Source of the DNA: Lysinibacillus pakistanensis
GTDB lineage: Bacteria > Bacillota > Bacilli > Bacillales_A > Planococcaceae
DNA length: 20,267 nucleotides
Assembly: GCA_001312325.1 (NCBI GenBank)
Contig: BBDJ01000051.1
Span: forward strand, 1 to 20,267
Reading direction: 5' to 3'
Shown: positions 1 through 8,050 of the stretch, piece by piece
Position numbering within the stretch: the stretch's first letter is position 1
Layout: each line of letters begins with the position of its first letter
The notes under the pieces: model-generated
The model's input: only the letters and a program-made list of their open reading frames with translations
Told to the model about the DNA's origin: nothing
Databases searched by the model: none
Program-made: the position numbers and the translations under genes

Positions 1-50
1 TCTTGATTTCATTGACATAATAGTATTTCAACAACAATAAAAGCTTCTAC

Positions 51-416
51 TTATTCATTCTCCTCTTCATTACTTTCACTATGGTTAGAGGATGAATGGA
101 TATCGCTATCAATAACGAGACTATCCCTTACTTTTATTCCTTGTTGTCCCCCAGCTTCATCATTATCATTCCCAGCTATACCGCTGCGACCATTTCCATC
201 GGCGAATTGAGAGTTGACGTTTCTAGTGCTGCCGTTAATTGCATTTTGACCGCCTTGGTTTGCATTAGTACCTACATCCTTATTGATTTGCCCACCACCC
301 TCAGCCCTTTGTTCAAAGTGGATATCCGTATTACCGATGTTAAAAGTAAAATTGATGGTAATATGATTTTTGGCTGGATCCTTTGAGTGTTCATTATCAC
401 GTTTATGATCAGACAA
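51..416 (-). CDS. hypothetical hydrophilic Asn/Gly-rich protein
   Basis: Unrecognised small protein, about 121 aa from the preferred start. An in-frame ATG lies at 434, but nothing like a ribosome binding site precedes it. AAGGGAGTG (431-423) sits just upstream of a TTG at 416, so TTG is the likelier start. The N-terminal third is charged, followed by a beta-like stretch (ITINFTFNIGNTDIHF). The middle is rich in Gly, Asn and Gln, and the tail is acidic and Ser-rich (SNHSESNEEENE). It has no Cys, signal peptide or membrane segment. The composition suggests a disordered or surface/spore-associated protein, but that is a guess. It is divergent from the radical SAM gene across about 190 bp. Confidence 0.6.
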   Translation of the reverse strand: MSDHKRDNEHSKDPAKNHITINFTFNIGNTDIHFEQRAEGGGQINKDVGTNANQGGQNAINGSTRNVNSQFADGNGRSGIAGNDNDEAGGQQGIKVRDSLVIDSDIHSSSNHSESNEEENE

Positions 417-606
417 AGTTTTCACTCCCTTCATTTTAGTATCATTATTAAGATATTAATATTTTTCGAACTTACTTGTATATGTAGCCAGACAATGAAT
501 AAATAATACAGAGAATAAGAAAACATTGAAAGCTGCTCTTTATCATATAAATTTGTTAAAATAAATAGGATTTGAATATTTAAAGAACTGGAACGGTGAA
601 TCAACT

Positions 607-1485
607 TTGAGAACATTTAAAAAGGTTTATATAGAGATAACGAGTGTCTGTAATTTAGCCTGTAGCTTTTGTCCGCCAACTGCCCGTGCAAAGGGTCTGA
701 TAAAAGTAGAACAATTTAATCACATACTGGATGAAATACGTCCACACACAAAATATATTTATTTGCATGTAAAGGGAGAGCCACTGTTACATCCTCGAAT
801 TGACCAGCTGCTTGATGCTGCACATGCAAAAGGTTTTAAAGTAAATATTACAACAAATGGGACGCTGATTAAAAAGAATCGTGAAAAGCTACTAGGAAAA
901 CCAGCCTTACGTCAAATCAATTTCTCTTTACATAGCTTTGATGGACATGAGGGATCAGAAAATCGGGAAAAATATTTAGGAGATATATTGGATTTTGTTC
1001 GTGCTGCGCGAGAATACAATACAATTATTTCCTATCGTTTATGGAATTTACAAAAGGACCATGTCTCTGAAATCGCTGCCCGTAGAAACCGTGAAACATT
1101 GGAAGTTCTAGAGAATGAATACCATCTAGACTATCACATAGAAGAAAAAGTGCAGCCTGGTAAAGGTGTAAAAATTGCTCCTAATATTTATTTAAATCAG
1201 GATCATGAATTTAGATGGCCAAGCTTACTTGCTCCTGAGGATGAAGGCAAGGGTTTTTGCCATGCACTTCGAAGCCAGGCTGCTATTTTAGTGGATGGTA
1301 CTGTTGTGCCATGCTGTCTAGATGGTGAGGGTGTCATTAATTTAGGGAATGTGCATGAGAAATCCTTTGGTGAAATTGTGGAAGGAGAACGTGCAAATAA
1401 TATTGTCGATGGATTTTCACGGAGAGAAGCGGTCGAGGAGCTTTGTAGAAAATGCGGATACCGCCAAAAATTCGGTATGGAATAA
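607..1485 (+). CDS. radical SAM/SPASM domain protein
   Basis: A 292-aa iron-sulfur enzyme of the radical SAM superfamily. The CxxxCxxC motif for the 4Fe-4S/SAM cluster is at the N terminus (CNLACSFC, residues about 16-23), followed by a GEPLLHP segment and an NITTNGT strand typical of the barrel. The C terminus carries a SPASM-like Cys set: GFCHAL, VPCCLDGEG and ELCRKCGY. SPASM proteins often modify peptides or proteins, but this subfamily, which I recall as conserved in Bacilli and Clostridia, has no function I can name. The start is TTG at 607, with GGTGA at 595-599. It stands alone; its only close neighbour is the divergent Asn/Gly-rich gene, which could in principle be a substrate (inference). 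Confidence 0.85.
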   Translation: MRTFKKVYIEITSVCNLACSFCPPTARAKGLIKVEQFNHILDEIRPHTKYIYLHVKGEPLLHPRIDQLLDAAHAKGFKVNITTNGTLIKKNREKLLGKPALRQINFSLHSFDGHEGSENREKYLGDILDFVRAAREYNTIISYRLWNLQKDHVSEIAARRNRETLEVLENEYHLDYHIEEKVQPGKGVKIAPNIYLNQDHEFRWPSLLAPEDEGKGFCHALRSQAAILVDGTVVPCCLDGEGVINLGNVHEKSFGEIVEGERANNIVDGFSRREAVEELCRKCGYRQKFGME

Positions 1486-1867
1486 AAACTACAATATAAT
1501 TCCCATTCAGGACTTGGTGTTTGTTTTGTCGAATGCATAAGGAAATCTTGGTTTTGAGGGGGAAGATTGCTGAATTAATAAGAATATGTGCATGATTGAC
1601 TTGTATTTGTGCAGATAGAAGGCTTTTTGTATTTAATAGAATATTCGTTATAGCTTTCTTTCCTAGGGGTGTGCGATGAGCCTCTGCTATTCCAATTTTA
1701 TATAAACATTTATTATTAGGCTTCGTTACTTCATAGACATTATAGTTTTTTTTACAGCATTAAATTCATTTGGCTTTAGCTAAATGGATTTTTTTATATG
1801 GACAAAATAAGGGTATGCCTTTTGATAAAATAAAGAGGATTTAGAAAAAAAGGAGGCAATCTTCGCT
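1486..1867. other. gene-poor intergenic region
   Basis: This 382-base gap holds no convincing gene. Its clear features are a Rho-independent terminator at 1763-1795 and the AGGAGG ribosome binding site of the next gene (about 1851-1856). The minus strand from about 1745 down to 1540 is free of stops but has no start codon or ribosome binding site. It may be a gene remnant or chance. Confidence 0.5.
1763..1795 (+). terminator. Rho-independent terminator
   Basis: A 12-bp stem with two G-T pairs and no mismatch (1763-1774 with 1779-1790), loop TTTA, followed by five T. It is about 280 bases beyond the radical SAM stop, so it either ends a long 3' UTR or is left over from a lost gene. Confidence 0.75.
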
Positions 1868-2722
1868 ATGACCATCTATGAGCAAATTAAAGAATTATTG
1901 GCGGATAAAGTGAATCAAATCGTAACAACTGCACAAGTAAAAGAAGAGTTACAACGAAAATTCAATACAAATCCAGGAAGTGTTATTTTATCGGACTATT
2001 GTTACAATCGGTATAACAAGGGAATCCTTTTCCAAAAGCATTTATTTCAATACATTACAAAAAGCACATACAAATACATAGGAGAAAATTTTGCATATAC
2101 TGGCCTTATATTTCATAAGCCACAAAAACAGAATGGTGAATTAATCGTTGGAGAGTGGCGAAACGGTGTAAAGGTTCTATATGATAAACCTATTAACATT
2201 AATACTACACCTGAGTCGTTAAATATTATTAGTACCAGTCAAATCGTTAAATTATATGAGGATTATAACGAGATACTAAAGTATGAAATGAGTCTCCTTG
2301 GCTGTAAACCTACAGAATTACGTCATTTAATTGGACGAATTGGTGAATTTTTATGTGCAATCGTTACGATGGGCAGTCTCTCTAAACAGACGAATCAACA
2401 TGGGTTTGATGTCATCAGTAATGGAAAAAAAATTAGCGTAAAAACCACAGCACAAAGCACAGGTTTTATTACCTTAAATCAGAATACATTTAACGCATTT
2501 GATGAAATTTTTGTTGTACAATACAGTAATGATGATTTTAATACTATTTATTATGGACCTAAGGAGCCAATACAAAATATTGCTAGAAAGTATGAAAATA
2601 AGTATGAGGTAGATATTAATCGAATTAAGGCAGTGTATCAAGAAATTTCAAAAAAAGAATTTTTAACCTTATTGTTAAAAACAGCCCCAATGTTATTGAC
2701 CATTGGAGCTGTTTTTCTTTGA
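1868..2722 (+). CDS. PD-(D/E)XK-like nuclease-domain protein
   Basis: A 284-aa two-part protein. Residues about 1-105 form an N-terminal domain with the signature SDYCYNRYNKG and a VVGEW-like strand (LIVGEWRNG), which I read as a DNA-recognition or accessory domain. Residues about 150-265 contain GRIGEFLCAIV, NQHGFDVISNG and KKISVKTT. E160, D181 and K192 have the order and spacing of a PD-(D/E)XK restriction-endonuclease-like core. The C-terminal half resembles a family I remember as DUF6998, unconfirmed. The start ATG has AGGAGG 11 bases upstream. The last residues run through a terminator hairpin. If the A7 run at 2650-2656 carries an extra base, as at many other sites here, the true stop is TAA at 2664-2666. 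It is convergent with an XRE regulator. A role in defence or restriction is inference. Confidence 0.7.
   Translation: MTIYEQIKELLADKVNQIVTTAQVKEELQRKFNTNPGSVILSDYCYNRYNKGILFQKHLFQYITKSTYKYIGENFAYTGLIFHKPQKQNGELIVGEWRNGVKVLYDKPININTTPESLNIISTSQIVKLYEDYNEILKYEMSLLGCKPTELRHLIGRIGEFLCAIVTMGSLSKQTNQHGFDVISNGKKISVKTTAQSTGFITLNQNTFNAFDEIFVVQYSNDDFNTIYYGPKEPIQNIARKYENKYEVDINRIKAVYQEISKKEFLTLLLKTAPMLLTIGAVFL
2677..2716. terminator. bidirectional terminator between convergent genes
   Basis: AAAAACAGC (2677-2685) pairs with GCTGTTTTT (2708-2716), and CCAATG (2687-2692) with CATTGG (2701-2706), with one mismatch between them and an 8-nt loop. A and T runs flank both sides, so it can work on both strands. 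It lies inside the 3' ends of both convergent reading frames as given. Confidence 0.8.
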
Positions 2723-3082
2723 TTGTAAATCAATCGTATCTAAAAAATCCTTCGTAATGCGTACTACGTATTTTACTTCGTCTAAATTACGCTCCCTTAA
2801 TAATGAACGATGGATATCAAGCATGAGGTTCTTTTCTTCAATATCAGTAACGCCAGATAATTTTTGGAAATTAAAAAGCTCCTCAGGGGCAATATCTAAC
2901 GCTTTCATTAGTGTTTCTAGAGTATTCAAAGTAATATTCGATTGCCCATGTTCAATATTTGAAACTCTACCTTTGCTAAAACCTAATTTTCCCGTTCTTT
3001 CTGCCACTTCTTCCTGACTAAGTCCCTTGGATACTCTGATAATACGGAGTTGTTCACCTACTAGCTTTAAAAAGTCTGACAT
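2693..3082 (-). CDS. XRE-family HTH transcriptional regulator
   Basis: A 129-aa DNA-binding protein. Residues about 8-65 are a canonical Cro/CI helix-turn-helix: LSQEEVAERTGK, then the recognition part RVSNIEHGQSNI, then LNTLETLMKALDI. The remaining ~60 residues are helical and charged, a probable dimerisation region. The start is ATG at 3082 with GAGGTGA five bases upstream; the GTG at 3091 is part of that ribosome binding site. It resembles the controller-type regulators found with restriction-modification genes. It lies between a nuclease-like gene (convergent) and an S-subunit-like gene (divergent). A dyad in the divergent promoter region is a candidate operator for it. Confidence 0.85.
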   Translation of the reverse strand: MSDFLKLVGEQLRIIRVSKGLSQEEVAERTGKLGFSKGRVSNIEHGQSNITLNTLETLMKALDIAPEELFNFQKLSGVTDIEEKNLMLDIHRSLLRERNLDEVKYVVRITKDFLDTIDLQSKKNSSNGQ

Positions 3083-3133
3083 ATGAATCACCTCTATGTA
3101 AAAAGCTAGTGAAAAACCTTAAAAATGCATATA

Positions 3134-3153
3134 CTATTATGTTGGTATAATAG
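3134..3153 (+). promoter_or_regulatory. extended -10 promoter overlapped by inverted repeat
   Basis: TGGTATAAT at 3143-3151 is a consensus extended -10 box pointing toward the S-subunit-like gene, with start expected near 3158. It is overlapped by a perfect 7-bp inverted repeat, CTATTAT (3134-3140) and ATAATAG (3147-3153). A looser outer pair, AATGCA (3124-3129) and TGCATT (3163-3168), encloses it. The arrangement fits repression by the adjacent XRE regulator; this is inference. Confidence 0.45.
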
Positions 3154-3259
3154 AGATTATGTTGCATTAAAATGGTACAATTAATAAAAGGAAGCTTTTA
3201 TTATGGCAAGTGCAGGTGAAAAATGAGTTTCCATGTATGTTAGATTGGAGGATTCAAGC

Positions 3260-3924
3260 ATGGTTAAATGTTATCGATTAGATGAGGTAGCTATAATAGA
3301 GACTGGTGAAATAGTACCGAAGAAAAAAATATTTCTCAAAAAGAGGATCTCCCTTCATTTCAGCAAAATACTTAAAGCAGCTAATACCAAATGGTAAAAT
3401 TGCTGAATTACCGAAAATTGATCGTACATATGAAAAATATTTTAAGTGTACAACAGTCCCCGCGAAAACTATCATACTTACGAAAACTAACTTAAATGCT
3501 ACCAATAAGCAAGTGTATCAATGTGAAGAAGAAGTATGGATTGCTAAGGATCTCGTAGCGATTATTCCAGATGAATCGATTATTTTAAGCGATTATTTAT
3601 ACCATTTTTTTGAACTGGTATCGTGTTAATAAAGAATGGTACCATCTACATCAAATTTCCCTTAAAATTCCTACTGTTGAGGTTCAATATAGTATGGTAC
3701 AAATTTTAAATAAAGTGCAGCATTTAATAATCAATAAAGATTTTTTATTGACCCAAATAGATGGGTTACCACAGTATTTTCACCATTTCTCTGTACCGAT
3801 AGAAGGGCACGCCAAAAATGTATGTCATGGGTTTAATCAGGTTCAGCACCTTTACAATCTTTTGCTATATAGAATTTTTAAGGGCGAATTATTAAAGGAC
3901 ATACAAGGAACAGACTTTTTTTAA
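3260..3924 (+). CDS. single-TRD type I restriction S-subunit-like protein (frameshifted)
   Basis: After removing one base from A7 at 3323-3329 and one from T7 at 3605-3611, a continuous 220-aa protein reads from ATG 3260 (GGAGG eight bases upstream) to 3924. It has the start of an HsdS target-recognition domain: RLDEVAIIETGEIVPKKKYF, then SPFISAKYL. It then has VWIAKDLVAIIPDES and a C-terminal helix region typical of S subunits (SLKIPTVEVQYSMVQILNKV). Normal HsdS has two TRDs in about 400 aa; this is one TRD plus one conserved region. No hsdM or hsdR is nearby. It could be an orphan half-S gene, a specificity partner for the nearby nuclease-like protein, or a relic. The family call is firm, the function is not. 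Confidence 0.7.
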
Positions 3925-3950
3925 AACATTCAGCATTCAGTAGCGTAAAT

Positions 3951-3993
3951 AAGTGGTGCGAGCGAGAGAAGTTAAACCCTCGCACCGACTTTT
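3951..3993. terminator. hairpin terminator between hsdS-like gene and RNase J
   Basis: GGTGCGAG (3955-3962) pairs with CTCGCACC (3979-3986), extended by AAGT/GACTT with one bulge and followed by T residues on the plus side. It sits between two convergent gene ends and probably serves both. Confidence 0.65.
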
Positions 3994-5666
3994 ATATATC
4001 AATAATAATTGGCAGTATCATTGGTTTTCTTTTTGTTTGTGTAAAAAGATATTGACCCACAGCGCGTTTAATTTCTCTCTTTAAGACATGAATTTGCTGT
4101 CTACCTTCCTCTTGTAGCTCATTGACTGTTTCTTTTACAAGAAAATTAACTTTTGTTAAAAGCTCCTCAAAATCTTTTGCATAAACAAAGCCTCGTGAAA
4201 TTGTATCTGGCTCTGAAACAAATGTTCCATCAGCCTTACTAAGTGTTAAAACGATGACTAGCATTCCATCCTCAGAAAGCTGTTTACGATCACGTAGGAC
4301 AATGCCTTCTACCTCGCCGATACCAATGCCATCTACATATGTGTCTCCGGACGGAATTTTTCGGGTTTGTCTAGCCTTTGCATTTTCAATATCAACAACA
4401 TCCCCATTCTTCATAATAAAGGTATGTCCTCTCTTGACACCAACAGATTCTGCTAGCAAGCGATGCTGGTGTAACATTCGAAACTCCCCATGAATGGGAA
4501 TGAAAAATTTAGGCTTCATTAAAGTGAGCATTAGTTTTAAATCCTCCTGATAGCCATGTCCTGAAACATGCATACCTGTATGGCTGGAGGAGCCATAAAT
4601 AACCTTTGCGCCAAGCTGAAATAAATTATCAACAATGCGTGAAACACCCTTCTCATTTCCTGGAATAGGGGATGAGGCTAAAATTACTGTGTCATCAGGT
4701 AAGATTTTTACCTCACGATGACTACCACTTGCTAGCCGTGATAGAGCTGCTAATGGCTCCCCCTGACTACCCGTACATAGTACGACTACTTCCTCGGGTG
4801 AGAGATATTTTACTTCACGAGCATCGATTAACATATCCTCTGGAATGTTTAAATACCCTCGCTCAAGCGCTACATCCACCACATTTACCATGCTACGACC
4901 TAGCAATGCAAGCTTTCTATCTGTAGCGATAGTAGCATTGACAATTTGTTGAATACGATTCACATTTGAGGCAAACGTAGAAATAATAATTTTACGCTCG
5001 GCATGTAAAAATGCTTCTTCAATATGCTCACCGACAAGCATTTCTGAAGGTGTTAACCCTGGTCTTTCAGCATTGGTACTTTCAGAGATAAGGCCAATAC
5101 GCCATTTGTGCCGATTTCAGCCATCTTATGAATATCTGCAAACTGATTGTTAACAGGCGTTAAATCAAATTTAAAATCACCAGTGTGTACTACATTTCCT
5201 TCAGGAGTATGGAAAACGATTCCTAGACAATCAGGTATACTATGATTTGTTCGGAAGAAACTAACATCAACTTGTCCAAGGTTTAATAATGAATCAGAAT
5301 GAATTTCAATTAAATCGGTTTCTCGTAAAAGCTTATGCTCTTTTAGTTTTAATTCGATTAATCCAAGCGTAAATCGTGTGGCATAAATAGGAACATTCAA
5401 CTTTTTTTAAAAGGTAAGGAATTCCTCCAATATGATCCTCATGCCCATGTGTCACAATTAATGCTTTAATTTTTTCTTTGTGTTCCTGTAAATACGTAAT
5501 ATCAGGGATGATTAAATCAATTCCCAGCAAGCTTTCGTCTGGAAACTTTGCACCACAGTCAATGATTAGCATATCGTTTCCATACTGTACTACATACATA
5601 TTTTTGCCAATTTCGTTAATGCCACCTAAAGCAAAAATAGATAATAAATTGTTTTTTTGTGGACAA
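3992..5666 (-). CDS. rnj: ribonuclease J family protein (frameshifted as given)
   Basis: A metallo-beta-lactamase/beta-CASP ribonuclease with 5'-3' exo- and endonuclease activity in RNA turnover. Three repairs are needed. One extra base lies in T7 at 5652-5658 and one in T7 at 5402-5408 (plus-strand runs). One base is missing near 5085-5091. The corrected protein is 557 aa, the usual RNase J length. The start becomes TTG at 5666 with GGAGGG upstream, giving [15 protein letters not shown]. The metal motif [52 protein letters not shown] and the terminal [13 protein letters not shown] are all present. An ATG at 5701 is in the uncorrected frame only. The usual rnjA neighbour rpoY is absent, so it may be a rnjB-like or additional paralogue. 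Confidence 0.85.
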
Positions 5667-5795
5667 GCGTATCCCTCCAATTCTTTTTGTTGCTTCAGCA
5701 TTATGTAGTATAGCTATAAGCGTTTCATCCTATACGAAAAGACAATTTGAGGGATTAACTTTCATCCAATCATTAATATTAGATTTTTAAGAAGA

Positions 5796-5815
5796 ATAGA
5801 ATAGAATAGAATAGA
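5796..5815. repeat. ATAGA x4 microsatellite
   Basis: Four perfect tandem ATAGA units, 15 bases before the AAAGGAGATG ribosome binding site of the DUF2935 gene, in the divergent region shared with RNase J. Confidence 0.8.
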
Positions 5816-5841
5816 GCAACGAACAGAATAAAGGAGATGTA

Positions 5842-6610
5842 ATGTTGTCGAATTACTTACAGCATGCAGTATTTGAGCATCGATTTTGGCTGAGAATACT
5901 GAAAGATCATTCTCAATTCATTCATGATTCATTATATCCATCAGAAACAGAGGAAATTAAAAAGGCGAGTTCATTTATCCAACAATTTACACAACTGCTT
6001 GCTTATGTGAATTCAATAGATGCCAATAATGCGGTACCCTTTTCAGTAACTGTTGATGAAGCAGTAGAGCAACTAAAGCAATTTAAATTTCATATCCTCA
6101 GAAAGCAATTAGTAGGAAATATTAATATTCATCTACCACCAACCTTTATTAATCATATGGTCAATGAATTAGAGGAATATCAAATTGTACTAAGCTATCT
6201 TAAGAAAGGAGAAGTTCCACCTATTTTTCATGAACTGCATCATCATTTACTCTGGCTTTTAGATGCATCAGGACATGCAGGAGCCATTCATGATGATTTG
6301 GATGGGGTGGAGCAAAGGCTGAAGCAAAAAAGCCACGAATTTACACAGCATTTTGATCAATTTTATTTAAAAGCAGTAGAGCTTACTGGTTATTTACGTT
6401 CTAATATAGAAACATTCCCCGCATTAAACCGCTTTAATAAAGAAGTAGAGCTAGAAATGACTTTATTTAAAACTTTTTTTACGTGAGTTAGAGGAAATGG
6501 AATTAAGTGCAGAAGTATTAGGAACGTTTACAGCACTTATGGCGGATCATATGCTGAGAGAGGAGCAATATTATTTATCGAAGCTAGCTCAATCTAGAGA
6601 GCAGGAATAA
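5842..6610 (+). CDS. DUF2935 hemerythrin-like protein (frameshifted as given)
   Basis: A predicted all-helical protein of two hemerythrin-like DUF2935 repeats. The given frame ends at 6486. Removing one T from T7 at 6474-6480 extends it through TFLRELEEMELSAEVLGTF and ADHMLREEQYYLSKL to TAA at 6608-6610, 255 aa. The repeats begin AVFEHRFWLRILKDH and LHHHLLWLLDASGHAGAIHD. His and Glu residues (EH, HELHH, DHMLREEQYY) recur where the family would bind a di-metal site. Function in the cell is unknown; metal binding is predicted from the family. The start ATG follows AAAGGAGATGTA. It is divergent from RNase J and convergent with ykuD. Confidence 0.8.
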
Positions 6611-6616
6611 TTGGTA

Positions 6617-6662
6617 AAAAGGCTATCTGACAATGTAGAGAAGAGATAGCCTTTTATTTTTT
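6617..6662. terminator. bidirectional terminator
   Basis: A perfect 12-bp stem, AAAAGGCTATCT (6617-6628) with AGATAGCCTTTT (6644-6655), followed by TTTTTT after one A. The matching A run on the other side allows termination of ykuD as well. Confidence 0.85.
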
Positions 6663-7155
6663 AAGGATGGATAAAAACACTTGTACCGATTGGAATAATG
6701 CTCGCTAGCTCCTCTACATCCTGATTATGCATGCGAATACAGCCACGTGATACGGCATGCCCGATAGAGCTAGGATCATTAGTTCCATGAATGCCGTAAT
6801 GCTCCTTCGAAAGACTCATCCACATTGTGCCAAAGGGACCTCCAGGGTTTGGTGCCTTATTTATGATGATAAAATTGCCAATCGGCGTATCATGTAGCAT
6901 TCTACCAACCGCAATCGGATACTGTTTTTGTAGAACATCATTTTTATATAATCGAAGCCAGCGATTATCTGTGGATATTTCAATTTTATAGGGAATTGTA
7001 TTGGCACTAGGAATTCCAGGGATGATTATTTGTTGTCCTATATAAAGTGCATTTGGATTGATTCCTGGATTGGCTGCAATGATAGATGAAAGGGGTGTAC
7101 GATAATCTCTCGCTATTTGAGGTAATGTTTCTCCGGTTTTCACTGTATGGACCAA
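6661..7155 (-). CDS. ykuD: L,D-transpeptidase with LysM domain, YkuD
   Basis: Cross-links or remodels peptidoglycan (L,D-transpeptidase), in B. subtilis associated with the spore/cell envelope. Residues about 1-50 are a LysM peptidoglycan-binding domain ([20 protein letters not shown] to [10 protein letters not shown]). Residues about 57-164 are the YkuD catalytic domain with [24 protein letters not shown] and the active-site motif SRGCIRMHN. The reading frame extends upstream to 7296, but AGGAGGTG at 7169-7162 sits six bases before a TTG at 7155. That start gives exactly 164 aa, the length of B. subtilis YkuD. Intact, no frameshift. Divergent from the small gene at 7275. Confidence 0.93.
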   Translation of the reverse strand: MVHTVKTGETLPQIARDYRTPLSSIIAANPGINPNALYIGQQIIIPGIPSANTIPYKIEISTDNRWLRLYKNDVLQKQYPIAVGRMLHDTPIGNFIIINKAPNPGGPFGTMWMSLSKEHYGIHGTNDPSSIGHAVSRGCIRMHNQDVEELASIIPIGTSVFIHP

Positions 7156-7274
7156 TGCCATCACCTCCTCATGTTTTTCTATAAGATATGCTAACGGCAT
7201 GAAAAAATCCGATAAAGAATTACATATTGGGACATGATAAGCAGTAAATCCAGTAGTCAAGGAGCTATAGCCAA

Positions 7275-7508
7275 ATGAAAGAGTATAAAATAACATATTT
7301 CTTTGATGAAGTGCATTATGTAAGAAGATTTATTCATATTGAGTCTCAGGAAAAGGCAGAAGCGTTGGTACGGAGTGAACGAGATCAATATATATCCTTT
7401 ACAGATAGTAGGGGAATATATCATGAACTGCATACAAAGCATGTGAGAGTTATACAAATTTCTGAATACCATCGTGTTGATAAAAGTATAAAAATGAAAA
7501 ACACATAA
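7275..7508 (+). CDS. hypothetical protein, 77 aa
   Basis: Unrecognised. Charged, mixed alpha/beta composition beginning [19 protein letters not shown], with no signal peptide, Cys or membrane segment. AAGGAG at 7259-7264 lies ten bases before the ATG, supporting a real gene. First of five small plus-strand genes that run to 8992; divergent from ykuD. Confidence 0.55.
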   Translation: MKEYKITYFFDEVHYVRRFIHIESQEKAEALVRSERDQYISFTDSRGIYHELHTKHVRVIQISEYHRVDKSIKMKNT

Positions 7509-7551
7509 AATACTCACCACTACACACATTAGTGTTAAAGGAGTGAGAATA

Positions 7552-7762
7552 ATGGATAAAGACAATATACCACATGAAAAAAAAGATGTTTATGAATTTA
7601 GCAAGTAAGGATAAGCCTGATATGGTTGATTCAGATAGGATTAGCATTTTTGATTTGCACGAAGATATGCAAACAGTAGATGCTATACCGATTGAAGAAC
7701 TAAATAAAAGAGTGGAACGTGAAGGTGACGAACTAATTGAATTGCAGCCAGATGAATTATAG
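7552..7762 (+). CDS. hypothetical small acidic protein (frameshifted as given)
   Basis: Unrecognised 69-aa acidic protein. The best ribosome binding site in the area, AAAGGAGTGAG, precedes ATG 7552, whose frame ends early at 7611. Removing one A from A8 at 7577-7584 joins the N terminus MDKDNIPHEKK to the longer downstream frame (PDMVDSDRISIFDLHED, then ELIELQPDEL). An internal ATG at 7574 would also open that frame but has no ribosome binding site. The stop overlaps the AGGAGGT of the next gene, so the two are probably co-transcribed. Confidence 0.55.
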
Positions 7763-7777
7763 GAGGTCATAGAAGCC

Positions 7778-7977
7778 ATGAATAATCAAAATGATGCCAA
7801 GTATACTGTTGCTGGTACCGATATTAATGATGTCAAAAGAAAAAAATGCAGAGGCAGGCTTATCTTACAATGAGGTAAAAAAAGCTTTTGGCACAGAATG
7901 GTGGGCACGGTACGGCGATGTATAGTGATACAGACGTTACAGAGGTAAAGCAACAGATTCAGGGGAAAAATCAATAA
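7778..7977 (+). CDS. gamma-type SASP-like small spore protein (two frameshifts)
   Basis: Invisible as an open frame in the given sequence. Starting at ATG 7778 (AGGAGGT ten bases upstream) and removing one A from A7 at 7840-7846 and one from A7 at 7877-7883 gives a 65-aa protein, with stop at 7975-7977. It starts MNNQNDAKYTVAGTDINDVK and has a second, similar unit, TDVTEVKQQIQGKNQ, after NGGHGTAMYS. The repeated TDxxxVKxxN pattern, the size and the Gln/Asn richness resemble gamma-type small acid-soluble spore proteins, an amino-acid reserve degraded at germination. The family assignment is by pattern memory only. A terminator follows directly. Confidence 0.6.
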
Positions 7978-7987
7978 GTAAATTTAG

Positions 7988-8013
7988 GAGGGGTATGTAT
8001 GTACTCCTCTTTT
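7988..8013 (+). terminator. Rho-independent terminator after SASP-like gene
   Basis: GAGGGGTA (7988-7995) pairs with TACTCCTC (8002-8009), one G-T pair, loop TGTATG, then TTTTGTTATT. It closes the transcript of the 7552/7778 genes. Confidence 0.7.
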
Positions 8014-8050
8014 GTTATTATGTAGAGTAATTAAGGAGGTGATTAGCCCA

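Noticed and set aside
1203..1538. Minus-strand frame opposite the radical SAM gene
   Set aside because: A shadow of the SPASM-coding strand; no ribosome binding site or family features.
1540..1745. Stop-free minus-strand frame of about 68 codons with coding-like composition
   Set aside because: It has no start codon or ribosome binding site, and a stop (TAA) lies just upstream in frame. I recognise no family. Possibly a gene remnant.
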